Assembly (NCBI GenBank): GCA_964247745.1 | Contig: CAXTVT010000018.1 | Span: forward strand, 1-52,908 | Source: RH-AL1 sp964247745 | GTDB taxonomy: Bacteria > Pseudomonadota > Alphaproteobacteria > Rhizobiales > Beijerinckiaceae | Reading direction: 5' to 3' | DNA: 52,908 nt | Part shown: piece by piece, positions 1-8,771 of the stretch | How positions within the stretch are numbered: the first letter of the stretch is position 1 | Layout: each line of letters opens with the position of its first letter | The notes under the pieces: model-generated | Database searches by the model: none | Told to the model about the DNA's origin: nothing | The model's input: only the letters and a program-made list of their open reading frames with translations | Made by a program: the position numbers and the translations under genes

Positions 1-191
1 GCTTCGAGATCGGCTTTCTGATCGTGCTGCCGTTCCTCGTCATCGACATGATCGTGGCCACCGTCACCATGTCGATGGGCATGATGATGCTCTCGCCCTC
101 CGTGATCTCGCTGCCGATGAAGCTCCTGTTCTTCGTGCTGATCGACGGTTGGAACCTGTTGGTCGGCAACTTGATCCGGTCGTACGCGTGA
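1..191 (+). CDS. fliP: Flagellar export protein FliP, C-terminal fragment
   Basis: FliP is an inner-membrane component of the flagellar type III export gate, with FliQ and FliR. Only the last 62 codons are in the window; the reading frame begins at base 3 and ends with TGA at 189-191. The visible part shows the hydrophobic FEIGFLIVLPFLVIDMIV segment, the methionine-rich VTMSMGMMMLSP stretch and the ending LLVGNLIRSYA, all characteristic of the FliP C-terminus. The partner fliQ lies 17 kb downstream in the same cluster. The gene continues beyond the left edge of the window. Identification is firm. Confidence 0.93.
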   Translation, partial: FEIGFLIVLPFLVIDMIVATVTMSMGMMMLSPSVISLPMKLLFFVLIDGWNLLVGNLIRSYA

Positions 192-394
192 CGTGCCGAT
201 CGTTAACCTCGCTGCATCTGATGCGATTGTTACTGAGGTATTTAAACCTTTGAGCAACACCTGAGACGTAATCTGAAAAGACGAAAGGTTGGAGCTTGGC
301 GCCGAGGCGCTCGCTCCAGAGGCATCACGCCGCCCTGCCGTGCCGGTGAAAACCCGGACTGTCCCATCTCCAGCCTCACCCGGGACACAGAACC

Positions 395-1852
395 ATGTCG
401 AGCATTCTCACCAACATGTCGGCGATGTCCGCCGTCCAGAGCCTCGCCGCCACGCAGAAGTCGCTGGCTTCCGTACAGAACGAGATTTCGACCGGTCTCG
501 CCGTCTCCAGCGCCGAAGACAACGCGGCCTATTATTCCATCGCGCAGACCATGCGCACCAGCGTCAGCAACCTTTCAGCGGTGTCGAGCTCGCTGAATCT
601 CGGCTCCTCCGTCGTCTCGACGGCGACCGCGGCAACCGGCCAGGTCACCTCGATCCTGCAGAGCATCTCGGCCGATCTCGTGACCGCGAAGAGCAACGTC
701 GGCAACGCCACTACGCAGTCCTACCTGAACACCGCAATTACCGCCCTCAATCAGCAGCTCGGTAGCATCGTCTCTTCGGCCTCGTTCAACGGTACGAACC
801 TCCTCGACGGCTCTTCGGGCTCTTCGGTCAGCTTCGTGTCCGGTATCACCGGCTCAGGCGCTAATACGTCGATTAGCTCTCTGACGATCGACACCTCGGG
901 TACGAACCTCAATGGCGCTGTGTATTCCGGTGTTGACACCAGCATCAACGCGGCGTTGACGGCAGCGTCCACTCTCGTGCAGGATCAGACGGCGAAATCG
1001 GCGGCCCAGGCCACTAACGCCGATGCGATTTCGGCGAACAGCTCCGCTGCCTCCGCTCTGACGAGCGCTGTCGCTGCGTTGACCTATACACAGCTTGGCG
1101 GTGGCGCCGCCGTCACGACGAGCAACAGCTCAGCGCAGTTCCAGGCGGCCTTCGGCGTCGACGCGACGATGACGTCTGGCGGGCTCGTCCAGAACATCGA
1201 TGCCAACAGCGTCGCCGGCGCTCTTCTTGGGACTGGCACCGGAGTCCAGGCCCAGCTTTCCATCGTCAGCACCGCTCCGGGCTCCACCGGTTCGACGATC
1301 ACGAGCTACACCAACGGCACTTCCGGCGGCGGTACGCTCGGAACTCTGTATGGTTCGAGCGCCACCAATTCGACGGTTGCAGGCGGAGGCGCTGTAGGGT
1401 CGACGGATCAGATCTATACGGCCGCCGCGGCTGCTGTCACGACACAGACGGCCGCAGCCGCCAATGCGAAAAGCACCCTTAATACGACGCAACTCTCGAC
1501 CTATAACGCTGTAACCAACGGTGCGCTCTATACTGTGGGCCAGATTAGCCTTGGTTCCAGCACGACCTCGGCTCAGATCGATGCCTTCATCAAGCAGGTC
1601 GGTACGGCCGTGACGGCGGTCAACACGGCGGCCGAGCAGCTGGGCGCGGCTTCCAGCCAAATCGATCTGCAGACGACCTACATCAGCTCGCTGTCCAATT
1701 CGCTGACGTCGGGTGTCGGTTCGCTCGTTGATGCCGACATGAACGAGGCGTCCACCCGCCTCAGCGCCTTGCAGACCCAGCAGCAGCTCGGCGTGCAGGC
1801 CCTTTCGGTCGCCAACCAGAACAGCCAGCTCATCCTCAAGCTGTTCCAGTAA
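395..1852 (+). CDS. fliC: Flagellin (filament protein)
   Basis: Filament subunit exported through the flagellar channel, 485 residues. The N-terminal D0/D1 part (about 1-140) starts MSSILTNMSAMSAVQSLAAT and contains the usual STGLAVSSAEDNAAYYSIAQ segment. The C-terminal D1/D0 part (about 400-485) ends LGVQALSVANQNSQLILKLF. Between them is a Ser/Thr/Gly/Ala-rich variable domain of about 260 residues, likely surface-exposed. The gene has a leader of about 200 bases after fliP, long enough to hold a FlbT-type translational control site, and flbT is present downstream. The opposite-strand neighbour is a TPR-glycosyltransferase, so O-glycosylation of the variable domain is a reasonable inference. 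This is the only flagellin gene in the window. Confidence 0.95.
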   Translation: MSSILTNMSAMSAVQSLAATQKSLASVQNEISTGLAVSSAEDNAAYYSIAQTMRTSVSNLSAVSSSLNLGSSVVSTATAATGQVTSILQSISADLVTAKSNVGNATTQSYLNTAITALNQQLGSIVSSASFNGTNLLDGSSGSSVSFVSGITGSGANTSISSLTIDTSGTNLNGAVYSGVDTSINAALTAASTLVQDQTAKSAAQATNADAISANSSAASALTSAVAALTYTQLGGGAAVTTSNSSAQFQAAFGVDATMTSGGLVQNIDANSVAGALLGTGTGVQAQLSIVSTAPGSTGSTITSYTNGTSGGGTLGTLYGSSATNSTVAGGGAVGSTDQIYTAAAAAVTTQTAAAANAKSTLNTTQLSTYNAVTNGALYTVGQISLGSSTTSAQIDAFIKQVGTAVTAVNTAAEQLGAASSQIDLQTTYISSLSNSLTSGVGSLVDADMNEASTRLSALQTQQQLGVQALSVANQNSQLILKLFQ

Positions 1853-1940
1853 GAGCATCGAAGGTCCGGCGCCGCGAAGTCGCGGCGTCGGTGCCGGCAG
1901 GACGAGGCGTGCGGCGGTTCCTGGTGGATCGCGCCGCACG

Positions 1941-1980
1941 ACGAAAAAGGCCGGCCGCGGCGACGCGATCGGCCTTCGTC
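1941..1980. terminator. Hairpin between convergent flagellin and TPR-glycosyltransferase genes
   Basis: The sequence AAGGCCG at 1947-1953 pairs with CGGCCTT at 1970-1976. The stem is flanked by an A-run on the left and a T-rich end on the right, so it could stop transcription in both directions. A second small hairpin (GCCGCGA/TCGCGGC) lies just upstream, near 1872-1889. Confidence 0.5.
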
Positions 1981-1998
1981 GTTGCGCGGCTCGTTGGT

Positions 1999-3606
1999 CT
2001 ATCCCGCCTGGCGAAGCCGCGAGGCCACGTTCGACACGAGCCGCGCGATCGGCGCGTCCCACGCGGCCGCCGTCTCCTGCCGGTACAGGTGTGCGGTCGG
2101 GTACCAGGGCGTGTCGTCGCGGCCCATAAGCCAGCGCCATTCCGGCACCTTGCGCAGCAGTACCGCCGTCGGTCGGGCCAGCGATCCTGCGAGATGCGCG
2201 ATGGACGTGTCGATCGTCACGACGAGATCGAGGTTCGCCATGATCGCGGCGGTGTCGACGAAGCTGTCGGGGCCGACGTCGACATCGGTGAGGCGCTCGA
2301 TCGGGAAAGGCGAGTCGGCTTCCGCTTCCATCTGGAGCGAGATCAGGCGGATGCCCGGCAGGGCCGCGAGCGGCGCGAAAGCCTCGATGGGGATCGAACG
2401 ATAGGGGTCGGCCCGCCAATCCTGACTGCCGCGCCAGCACAGCCCGATCTTGAAGCCGCGGCTACCAAGGCGAGCCCGCCACGTCTCCACCCGCTTCGGC
2501 TCCGCGGCGAGATAAGGCGCGGCGCCCGGCATCGTCGCCACCGGCAGCGCGCAGACGAAGGGCAGGTTGGAGAACGGCACCAGGCAGTCGTAACGTTCGT
2601 CGTCACCGACGTTCGTCACGACGTGGGTCCCGGCCAGGAGCGGCGCCAGCAGACGCTGCAACCTCGGGCGGCAAACCACCGTCACTCGCGCGCCGGCGGC
2701 GACCAGCATCGGGACATAGCGAGCGAAGTGGATGATGTCGCCGTTGCCGGCATCTGTGATCGCCAAAACCCGGAGACCGTCGAGCGGCTCTCCGGCCCAC
2801 AATGGCACGGGGCTCTTCAGCAGCGGCCAATTGTGCCATTGCGTCACGAAGCGGGACTGGTAGTCGATCCACCCGCGCGCCTGATCGCCGAGCAGGAGAC
2901 GCAACTCGCCCCGGTTTGTAAGCGCATAGTCGTTGGCCGGCTCGAGTGCGAGGGCACGATCGAGCGCCTCGGCCGCCTCCTCGAAGCGGCCGAGCATCTT
3001 CAGCGTCAGCCCGCGATTGGCGTGGGCCGACGGATAGTCCGGCTTCAGGGCGAGCGCCCGATCGAGCACGGGCAAGGCCTCGGCGTGGCGAAACACGCGC
3101 ATCAGGTAGCCGGCATAGTTGACGTGGGCGTTCGGCAGCGCCGGGTCTGCGTCGAGCGCCGCCTCCAACGCGGCGCGGGCCTGATCCAGATGCCCGAGGC
3201 TATGGAGAATGGCACCCTTGTTCGTGAGAAGCCCGGCTTGATTCGGACAAGCCACGAGGGCGGCGTCGAACGTCGCCACGGCCTCGTCGGAGCGGCCGAG
3301 CGCGTGCAGCAGGTTGCCTTTGTCCAGTACGGCATCGAGATAGGCCGGCCGCAGACGGATCGCTTCCCCGAAGAAGTTCAGGGCTGCGTCGTTCGTACCG
3401 CCATCGCGCAAGATGGCTCCGCCGGCGCGGAGGGCTTCGGGGAAGGCAGGGCGAAGCTTGAGCGCTCTGTCGTAGGCGTCGATGGCGTCTTCCGTCTCGC
3501 CGCGCCGCAGATGCGCGTTACCCTTCTCGTACCACGAGAGGGCCGCATCGCTACGGATCCTGTCGTGCCGGTCAGACAGCTTGGCGGATCGAACGGGCGC
3601 GGGCAT
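1999..3606 (-). CDS. TPR protein with C-terminal glycosyltransferase-9-like domain
   Basis: Predicted cytosolic protein of about 535 residues. The first half (about 25-265) is a run of tetratricopeptide repeats, with recurring patterns such as ALDRALALKPDYPSAHANRG. The second half (about 280-520) resembles the heptosyltransferase-type glycosyltransferases attached to TPRs, with GNGDIIHFARYVP, a CWRGSQDWRADPYRS segment and the conserved TIDTSIAHLAGSLARPTAV. Proteins of this architecture occur in alphaproteobacterial flagellar loci and are suspected of modifying flagellin; that role is inferred here from its place between fliC and fliF. The ATG at 3606 was chosen; a GTG at 3633 would add nine residues. 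It follows the DUF6165-like gene on the same strand, probably in one transcript. Confidence 0.8.
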   Translation of the reverse strand: MPAPVRSAKLSDRHDRIRSDAALSWYEKGNAHLRRGETEDAIDAYDRALKLRPAFPEALRAGGAILRDGGTNDAALNFFGEAIRLRPAYLDAVLDKGNLLHALGRSDEAVATFDAALVACPNQAGLLTNKGAILHSLGHLDQARAALEAALDADPALPNAHVNYAGYLMRVFRHAEALPVLDRALALKPDYPSAHANRGLTLKMLGRFEEAAEALDRALALEPANDYALTNRGELRLLLGDQARGWIDYQSRFVTQWHNWPLLKSPVPLWAGEPLDGLRVLAITDAGNGDIIHFARYVPMLVAAGARVTVVCRPRLQRLLAPLLAGTHVVTNVGDDERYDCLVPFSNLPFVCALPVATMPGAAPYLAAEPKRVETWRARLGSRGFKIGLCWRGSQDWRADPYRSIPIEAFAPLAALPGIRLISLQMEAEADSPFPIERLTDVDVGPDSFVDTAAIMANLDLVVTIDTSIAHLAGSLARPTAVLLRKVPEWRWLMGRDDTPWYPTAHLYRQETAAAWDAPIARLVSNVASRLRQAG

Positions 3607-3670
3607 GGATCGGCTTTCGCTGAATGGTCTCACCCATCACAGCGCGGCAAGCTTGTCCGGGGCTGATCGT

Positions 3671-4063
3671 TCAGGCGTAGGGACGGTAGGACTTTTCCTC
3701 GATCAGCTGCGAACCCAGGGCGAGATTGATCGCGCGCTTGATCTCGGCGCGCTCGTCGTTGGTCCGGTAGACGGCGCGTGCCAGGGCGACGAAGCTCGCG
3801 CCGAAGTCGCCGTTGCGCTCGCAATCGCGTATCTCGTCCTCGATCACCCATAGGCTTTCATTCACGTGCTTGAGGCGCTCGGCCAAAGGCGCCAAGCCAT
3901 CGGATGCCGTCAACTTGAGAAAGGCCTCGGCGAGCACGCCGCGCTCGGTGCGAACGTGCCGCCGCTTTTCTTCGTCGACGATGCGATCGAGCTTGATGTC
4001 GAGGATGGTGAGCTTGTCGACGAGTTCGCCTGGAGCGACTTCGATGGTGATCGATTGGGACAT
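3671..4063 (-). CDS. Small conserved protein, DUF6165-like
   Basis: A 130-residue soluble protein with no signal peptide or membrane segment. It opens MSQSITIEVAPGELVDKL and is helix-rich and charged, with a central KHVNESLWVIEDEIRDCE region and a NDERAEIKRAINLALGS tail. This matches my memory of the uncharacterised DUF6165 family; no biochemical role is known to me. The ATG at 4063 was preferred over an upstream in-frame start because the family begins close to this point; the extra upstream residues look like non-coding read-through. It lies upstream of the TPR-glycosyltransferase on the minus strand and diverges from fliF, which suggests a shared job in flagellin modification or secretion. 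Confidence 0.7.
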   Translation of the reverse strand: MSQSITIEVAPGELVDKLTILDIKLDRIVDEEKRRHVRTERGVLAEAFLKLTASDGLAPLAERLKHVNESLWVIEDEIRDCERNGDFGASFVALARAVYRTNDERAEIKRAINLALGSQLIEEKSYRPYA

Positions 4064-4220
4064 CGGTGGTCTCGGCACTGGTCCGCCGATTGAGCCTTCA
4101 GAACGGTAAAGAGTTCTTTTCATCGGTGGTTCGCGTGGCGCGATCCAGGGGCGGAGCCCCACCCTCGCGCAAGCTTGGGCCGCCATCATCGTCGTCGGAC
4201 CCCAGCCCGAACCGGCGCGC

Positions 4221-5855
4221 ATGAACCTTCAGGACCAGCTGCAATCCCTTCTCGCGAGCCTGCAGAGGCTCGGCCTGCGCAAGCTCGCTGCGCTCGGCGT
4301 CGTCGGCGTGCTGACGGCGGCGGTGGTCGGCTTCGGCGGCTACTGGCTCAGCCGGCCAGCCTACGAGACGCTGTACGGCGGCCTCGACCGGCAGGACGTC
4401 GCCAATATCGGCTCGGCGCTGACAGAAGCCGGCATCCCCTTCGATGTCGCCGCCGACGGTGCCAGCGTCAAGGTGCGCTATTCCGAGACCGCCCGCGCCC
4501 GCATGCTGCTCGCCGAGAAAGGCCTGCCGCACTCGGCGTCCTCCGGCTACGAGCTCTATGACAAGCTGGGCTCGCTCGGCCTGACGTCGTTCATGCAGGA
4601 CGTGACGCGGGTGCGCGCCACGGAGGGCGAACTCGCCCGTACCATCCAGCTGATGAACGGCATCCGCGCCGCGCGCGTGCACATCGTGCTGCCGGACGAG
4701 GGCTCGTTCCGCCGCGCCAAGCAGCCGCCGTCGGCCTCGGTGATGATCCGCACCGAAACCATCGCGGACGCGCGCACCGGTCAGGCCATCCGCCACCTCG
4801 TGGCCGCTGCCGTACCGGGCATGAGCGTCGATCTCGTCACGGTGCTCAACACCGACGGCACGCTGCTGTCCTCGGGCGACGACCTCCAGGAGCAGGCACC
4901 GGGCAAGATGCTGACGCTCGAGAAGACCGTGTCCAAGGATATCCAGGACAACATTCGCCGCGAACTCACCCCCTATCTCGGCTTGCACAACTTCCAGATC
5001 AGCGTCGCCGCCAAGCTCAACACCGACAATCGGCAGACCAACGAGACGATCTATAATCCGGACAGCCGCGTCGAGCGCTCGACCCGCGTGGTCAAGGAAA
5101 ACAATACCGTCAACAATTCGACCAGCCAGGCGCCGACCAGCGTCGCCAGCGCCGTGCCGCAGGACAAGCCGGCGGCCTCCACCGGCGACGCGAAGAACTC
5201 CACCACCGACAATTCGAAGCGCGAAGAGCTCACCAACTACGAGCTTTCCTCCAAGGTCGTGACCACCGTCAGCGGCGGCTACGGCATCGATCACCTGTCG
5301 ATCGCCGTGCTGGTCAATCGCGCCGCGCTCGCCAATCCCAAGGGGGGCACCGTGGCGGCGCAGCTCGCCGACATCGAGGCGCTGATCGACTCGGCCGCCG
5401 GGCTGCGCAAGGAACGCGGCGACACGATCAAGGTGCTTGCCGCCGATTTCGCCGAGGCCGGCCACGACCTCGATCCGATCCCCTCGCCCGGCATCGTCGA
5501 CGTGCTGATGCGCCAGTCCGGCACCGCGATCAACGCCCTCGCCGTGGTGGTGGTGGCGGTGCTGCTGATCGTCTTCGGCATCCGGCCCCTCACTCGCGTG
5601 CTGCGACCCGCCGAGGACACGGCGGCGATGGCCTTCGCCGCGGCCGACCCGATGCCGGCGTTGGAGCCGCCCCCCATGGATATGGCTCTCGGACCCCAGA
5701 TCATCGAAGCCCAACCCGAGGCCAACCTCATCGAGGACGTGACCAGCCGGCCGCGGCGCTCGCCGCAGCGGCGGCTGGAGCAGATGGTCGAATTCGACGA
5801 GGATCAGGCCGCAACGATCCTCAAGCAATGGGTCGCACGCGGGAGCCTCGCTTGA
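4221..5855 (+). CDS. fliF: Flagellar MS-ring protein FliF
   Basis: FliF forms the membrane-embedded MS ring that anchors the rotor. The 544-residue product has an N-terminal membrane helix (about 18-42), a large periplasmic ring-building region with the conserved EKGLPHSASSGYELYD and RVHIVLPDEG segments, a variable low-complexity linker near 285-335, a second membrane helix near 433-453 (INALAVVVVAVLLIVFGI), and a cytosolic FliG-binding tail ending DEDQAATILKQWVARGS. The stop codon overlaps the ATG of the next gene (TGATG), so it heads the fliF-fliH-motB-motC-fliK transcription unit. It diverges from the DUF6165-like gene across a 157-base gap. Confidence 0.96.
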   Translation: MNLQDQLQSLLASLQRLGLRKLAALGVVGVLTAAVVGFGGYWLSRPAYETLYGGLDRQDVANIGSALTEAGIPFDVAADGASVKVRYSETARARMLLAEKGLPHSASSGYELYDKLGSLGLTSFMQDVTRVRATEGELARTIQLMNGIRAARVHIVLPDEGSFRRAKQPPSASVMIRTETIADARTGQAIRHLVAAAVPGMSVDLVTVLNTDGTLLSSGDDLQEQAPGKMLTLEKTVSKDIQDNIRRELTPYLGLHNFQISVAAKLNTDNRQTNETIYNPDSRVERSTRVVKENNTVNNSTSQAPTSVASAVPQDKPAASTGDAKNSTTDNSKREELTNYELSSKVVTTVSGGYGIDHLSIAVLVNRAALANPKGGTVAAQLADIEALIDSAAGLRKERGDTIKVLAADFAEAGHDLDPIPSPGIVDVLMRQSGTAINALAVVVVAVLLIVFGIRPLTRVLRPAEDTAAMAFAAADPMPALEPPPMDMALGPQIIEAQPEANLIEDVTSRPRRSPQRRLEQMVEFDEDQAATILKQWVARGSLA

Positions 5856-6484
5856 TGCACGCGCCGCTCGCCCGTCATCTCGTCCGCTTCGCGCGACCGC
5901 CGGCAGGCGCCTCGGCCGTGCCGCCCGTCTCCGAATTGGCGCCCGACGCTCCCGAACCAATGGTGACGATGACGGTCGCCGCCTTCGAGGCACAACTCGA
6001 CGCGGCGCGCGAGGCTTTGCGCATGTCGCTTTCCGCCGCGCATGCCTTGGAGCGCGATCAGGCCGACATCGCGCATGTCGAAGCGCTCGCGGGCGCCGTC
6101 GCCGCCGCCGCGGCCCGACGCGATGCGGAAGAGGCCGCTGCCCTGGCCGCACAGATCGCGAGTGCCGCGCAAGCCTTGCGCTACGACTTCGCCGATCAGC
6201 TTGCGAGGACCCTGCGACCGCTGCTCGCCGAAGCGGTCGCGGCGCGTACCACCGCCGCCCTCGTCGAGACCGTCGCGCAGGTGCTCGCCGACCCGGATCA
6301 CCCTCCGTTGACGATCCGCGGTCCGGCGGCGCTCCTCGCCACCGTCGAGGCGGCCCTGGCCGGCGAGTGCGTGACCTTCGAGGCCATCGACGCCGACGAG
6401 CTATCGGTCACGGGCAACGGCATCCGCATCGAGACGCGCCTGGCGACGACGTTGGCCGCGCTTGCCGCAACGGAAGGCACTTGA
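5855..6484 (+). CDS. FliH-like flagellar export regulator
   Basis: A 209-residue, alanine-rich, strongly helical protein. The middle (about 40-130) reads as a long coiled-coil, and the C-terminal part holds a PLTIRGPAALLATVEAAL segment and an ELSVTGNGIRIETRL end, resembling the C-terminal domain of FliH. FliH binds and restrains the export ATPase FliI. Sequence conservation in FliH is low, so the call rests on architecture and on position between fliF and motB, where rhizobia keep an unannotated FliH-type gene. The start ATG overlaps the fliF stop. The N-terminal basic stretch MHAPLARHLVRFARPP looks like a real start. Confidence 0.65.
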   Translation: MHAPLARHLVRFARPPAGASAVPPVSELAPDAPEPMVTMTVAAFEAQLDAAREALRMSLSAAHALERDQADIAHVEALAGAVAAAAARRDAEEAAALAAQIASAAQALRYDFADQLARTLRPLLAEAVAARTTAALVETVAQVLADPDHPPLTIRGPAALLATVEAALAGECVTFEAIDADELSVTGNGIRIETRLATTLAALAATEGT

Positions 6485-6486
6485 CG

Positions 6487-7626
6487 ATGGCCGAGGAAGA
6501 GAAGCACCACGAGATCGTCATCATCCGCCGCGGCGGTCACGGCGACCATGATGAGCACCACGGCGGCGTCTGGAAGATCGCCTTCGCCGACTTCATGACG
6601 GCGATGATGGCCTTCTTCCTCGTGATGTGGCTGATCAGCGCCAACGACAAGACGCGCGCCTCGGTCGCCCGCTACTTCAATCCCGTGCGCCTCGTCGACG
6701 CGACGACGCAGCCCCGTGGACTGCACGATCCGAAGAAGGACGAATCGGGCATCACGGCTTCGCCCGACACCAAGAAGCCCGCGAATGACAAGGGCGATAC
6801 CAAGAACGAGGCCGCCCAGGTGGCTCCGCAGAAAGAGACGCCGGCGCAGAAGGAGAAGCGGCTCGACGGCGCGCTGCGCGACAATCCGCTCGCGGCGCTG
6901 GCCGAGATCGCCTCGACGAGCGGGCAGGGGGATCATGGAGGCGGCGCGATGCGCGCGGCGCCGCCGGTGATCGGCCGACGAGGCGGCGAAGCGTTCCGCG
7001 ATCCTTTCGCTCCCCCGCCGCCGCCATTGGCGGGTCGGGGCGATGGGGACGAGGCGGCCGCCGAGGCTCTGGCGGCGGAGGTCACGTCGCCTCGCGAGGC
7101 GCGTGCCATCAAGATCGACAAGGTGGCGGTCAAGACGATGGAGACCACCGATGCTGGTGCCGCGTCTCGCGGCGACACGGAGGCCAAGGCGGTGCTGAGC
7201 GCGCTGCAGGCCGGCCCGCATGACGTGCCGGGGCCCAAGGTCGACGTACGCCGCACGCCGGAGGGGCTGGTGCTCAGCCTGACGGATACGGCCGATTTCT
7301 CGATGTTCGCCAGCGGCTCGGCCGTGCCGGCGCGCCAAGTCGTGGCGATGATGGATCGTGTCGCCGGTGTCATCAAGGCCAAGCCCGGCACGGTCATCGT
7401 GCGAGGCTACACCGACAGCAAGCCCTATCGCGGCAAGCGTTACGACAATTGGCACCTGTCGCTCGACCGCGCGCAAGTCGCCCACTACATGCTGGTGCAC
7501 GGCGGGCTCGACGACGCGCGCGTCGCCCACGTCGAAGGCTATGCCGATCGTGGCGCGCGGCCCGGCGTCGACCCCGCGAGTCCCCTCAACCGCCGCATCG
7601 AGATCCTGCTCAAGGACGCCGGCTGA
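6487..7626 (+). CDS. motB: Flagellar stator protein MotB
   Basis: MotB pairs with MotA to form the proton-conducting stator and binds peptidoglycan. The 379-residue product has a His-rich N-terminus, one membrane helix at about 32-52 (FADFMTAMMAFFLVMWLISA) that carries the proton-accepting Asp at residue 35, a long variable periplasmic linker, and an OmpA-like peptidoglycan-binding domain (about 250-379) with VIVRGYTDSKPYRGKRYDNW and SPLNRRIEILL. The extended linker is typical of rhizobial MotB, which works with MotC. motA is not in the window. The gene starts three bases after the fliH-like stop and overlaps motC. Confidence 0.95.
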   Translation: MAEEEKHHEIVIIRRGGHGDHDEHHGGVWKIAFADFMTAMMAFFLVMWLISANDKTRASVARYFNPVRLVDATTQPRGLHDPKKDESGITASPDTKKPANDKGDTKNEAAQVAPQKETPAQKEKRLDGALRDNPLAALAEIASTSGQGDHGGGAMRAAPPVIGRRGGEAFRDPFAPPPPPLAGRGDGDEAAAEALAAEVTSPREARAIKIDKVAVKTMETTDAGAASRGDTEAKAVLSALQAGPHDVPGPKVDVRRTPEGLVLSLTDTADFSMFASGSAVPARQVVAMMDRVAGVIKAKPGTVIVRGYTDSKPYRGKRYDNWHLSLDRAQVAHYMLVHGGLDDARVAHVEGYADRGARPGVDPASPLNRRIEILLKDAG

Positions 7627-8771
7627 TGTGGCGGATGCATCTCGCCTCGGTCCTAGTTGCCGGATTGGCCGTGGTGCTCGCCGGTCATGCCGCGAAAGCC
7701 ACGGATGCCCTGCCGCCCTACAAGACTATGCGGGCCATGCAGGCGCTCGAGGATCGCGTCGCGGGTGGCGATGCCGTGGCGCAGGCGGCCCGCGTCAAGG
7801 CGATCGTGCGCCTCGGGCAGAGCTTCGCCGCGATGCCTGGCGAGACCTGGCGCGACCTGCGCAACGCGCGCGCGCTCGTCGCCTACCTCTTCGGGGGCGG
7901 GGACGCCGTCGTGATCGCCCGCGCGGTCCCGCCGGAGGCGCTTCATCCGGATGCGATCGCGCTTTATCGCGGCGCGCTGTCCTATTCCGGCGGGGACGAC
8001 GATGGCGCCCGTGTCCTGTTGCTGCCGATCGAGGCCAAGACCTTGCCCTCAGGTCTCGCCGGGCACCTCGCGCTGGTGCAGGCGACGCTCGTGGAGCCGA
8101 CCGACAAGGCCAAGGCCGTGGCGCTGCTCGACCTCACCCGGCTGCTCGAGCCGGGCACGCTCGTCGAGGAGGCGGCTCTGCGCAAGGAAATGTCGTTGAT
8201 CGGCGGTGCCGGCGATTTCGACAAGCTCAATCTGCTCGAGCGCCGCTACCAGGCCGCGTTCGCCCGGTCGATTTACGTCGAGAGCTTCCGCCAGCTCGTC
8301 GGCGCCTTGGCAGTGCAGGCGGCCGAGGCCAATGGCGCGGCTGGCAACGACAGGCTGATGCGGCTCCTGGCTCCCTTGTCACGCGAGGATCGTCGCCGGC
8401 TCTATCTCGCGATCGCGCGCCGGGAGGCCGTGGCCGGCCGCTTGACGTCGGCGCAATTCGCCGCTGCCGAGGGCGGCAAGCTCGCCGACAAGGGCTCGCG
8501 CGACGAGATGCGCGCGCAGCTCTACTACGGCGCTTCCGCTCTCGTCGGCGACTCCTACGACAAGGCATCGGCGGCGCTGGTCGCCGCGATGCCGGAGCGC
8601 CTGGAAGAACGCGACCAGATCCTGCGCATCGCCGCGCTCGACATGGCCGCGACCATGCACGCCGCGGCGTCGGGGCAGATCACGGCTTCGATCGGCGAAA
8701 GCGCGCTTCTGTCGAAGGGCGAGGAAAGCCTCGGCGCCGCCGATGCGGCCATACGCAGTGTCAAGCGATGA
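7626..8771 (+). CDS. motC: Periplasmic motility protein MotC
   Basis: MotC is a periplasmic chaperone-like partner of MotB found in rhizobia and relatives. The 381-residue product starts with a signal peptide (MWRMHLASVLVAGLAVVLAG, cleavage near residue 25) followed by the DALPPYKTMRAMQALEDRVA opening conserved in MotC. The rest is an all-helical repeat-like body. It sits between motB and fliK exactly as in the Sinorhizobium motility operon, with TGATG overlap at its start and ATGA overlap at its end, implying translational coupling. Confidence 0.93.
   Translation: MWRMHLASVLVAGLAVVLAGHAAKATDALPPYKTMRAMQALEDRVAGGDAVAQAARVKAIVRLGQSFAAMPGETWRDLRNARALVAYLFGGGDAVVIARAVPPEALHPDAIALYRGALSYSGGDDDGARVLLLPIEAKTLPSGLAGHLALVQATLVEPTDKAKAVALLDLTRLLEPGTLVEEAALRKEMSLIGGAGDFDKLNLLERRYQAAFARSIYVESFRQLVGALAVQAAEANGAAGNDRLMRLLAPLSREDRRRLYLAIARREAVAGRLTSAQFAAAEGGKLADKGSRDEMRAQLYYGASALVGDSYDKASAALVAAMPERLEERDQILRIAALDMAATMHAAASGQITASIGESALLSKGEESLGAADAAIRSVKR

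Noticed and set aside
1130..2440. Long minus-strand frame of 436 codons under the flagellin gene
   Set aside because: Arg/Gly/Ala-rich translation without motifs, antisense to two well-supported genes; typical GC-rich shadow frame.
1891..3666. 591-codon plus-strand frame opposite the TPR-glycosyltransferase
   Set aside because: Composition is shadow-like and the minus-strand frame has clear TPR and glycosyltransferase motifs.
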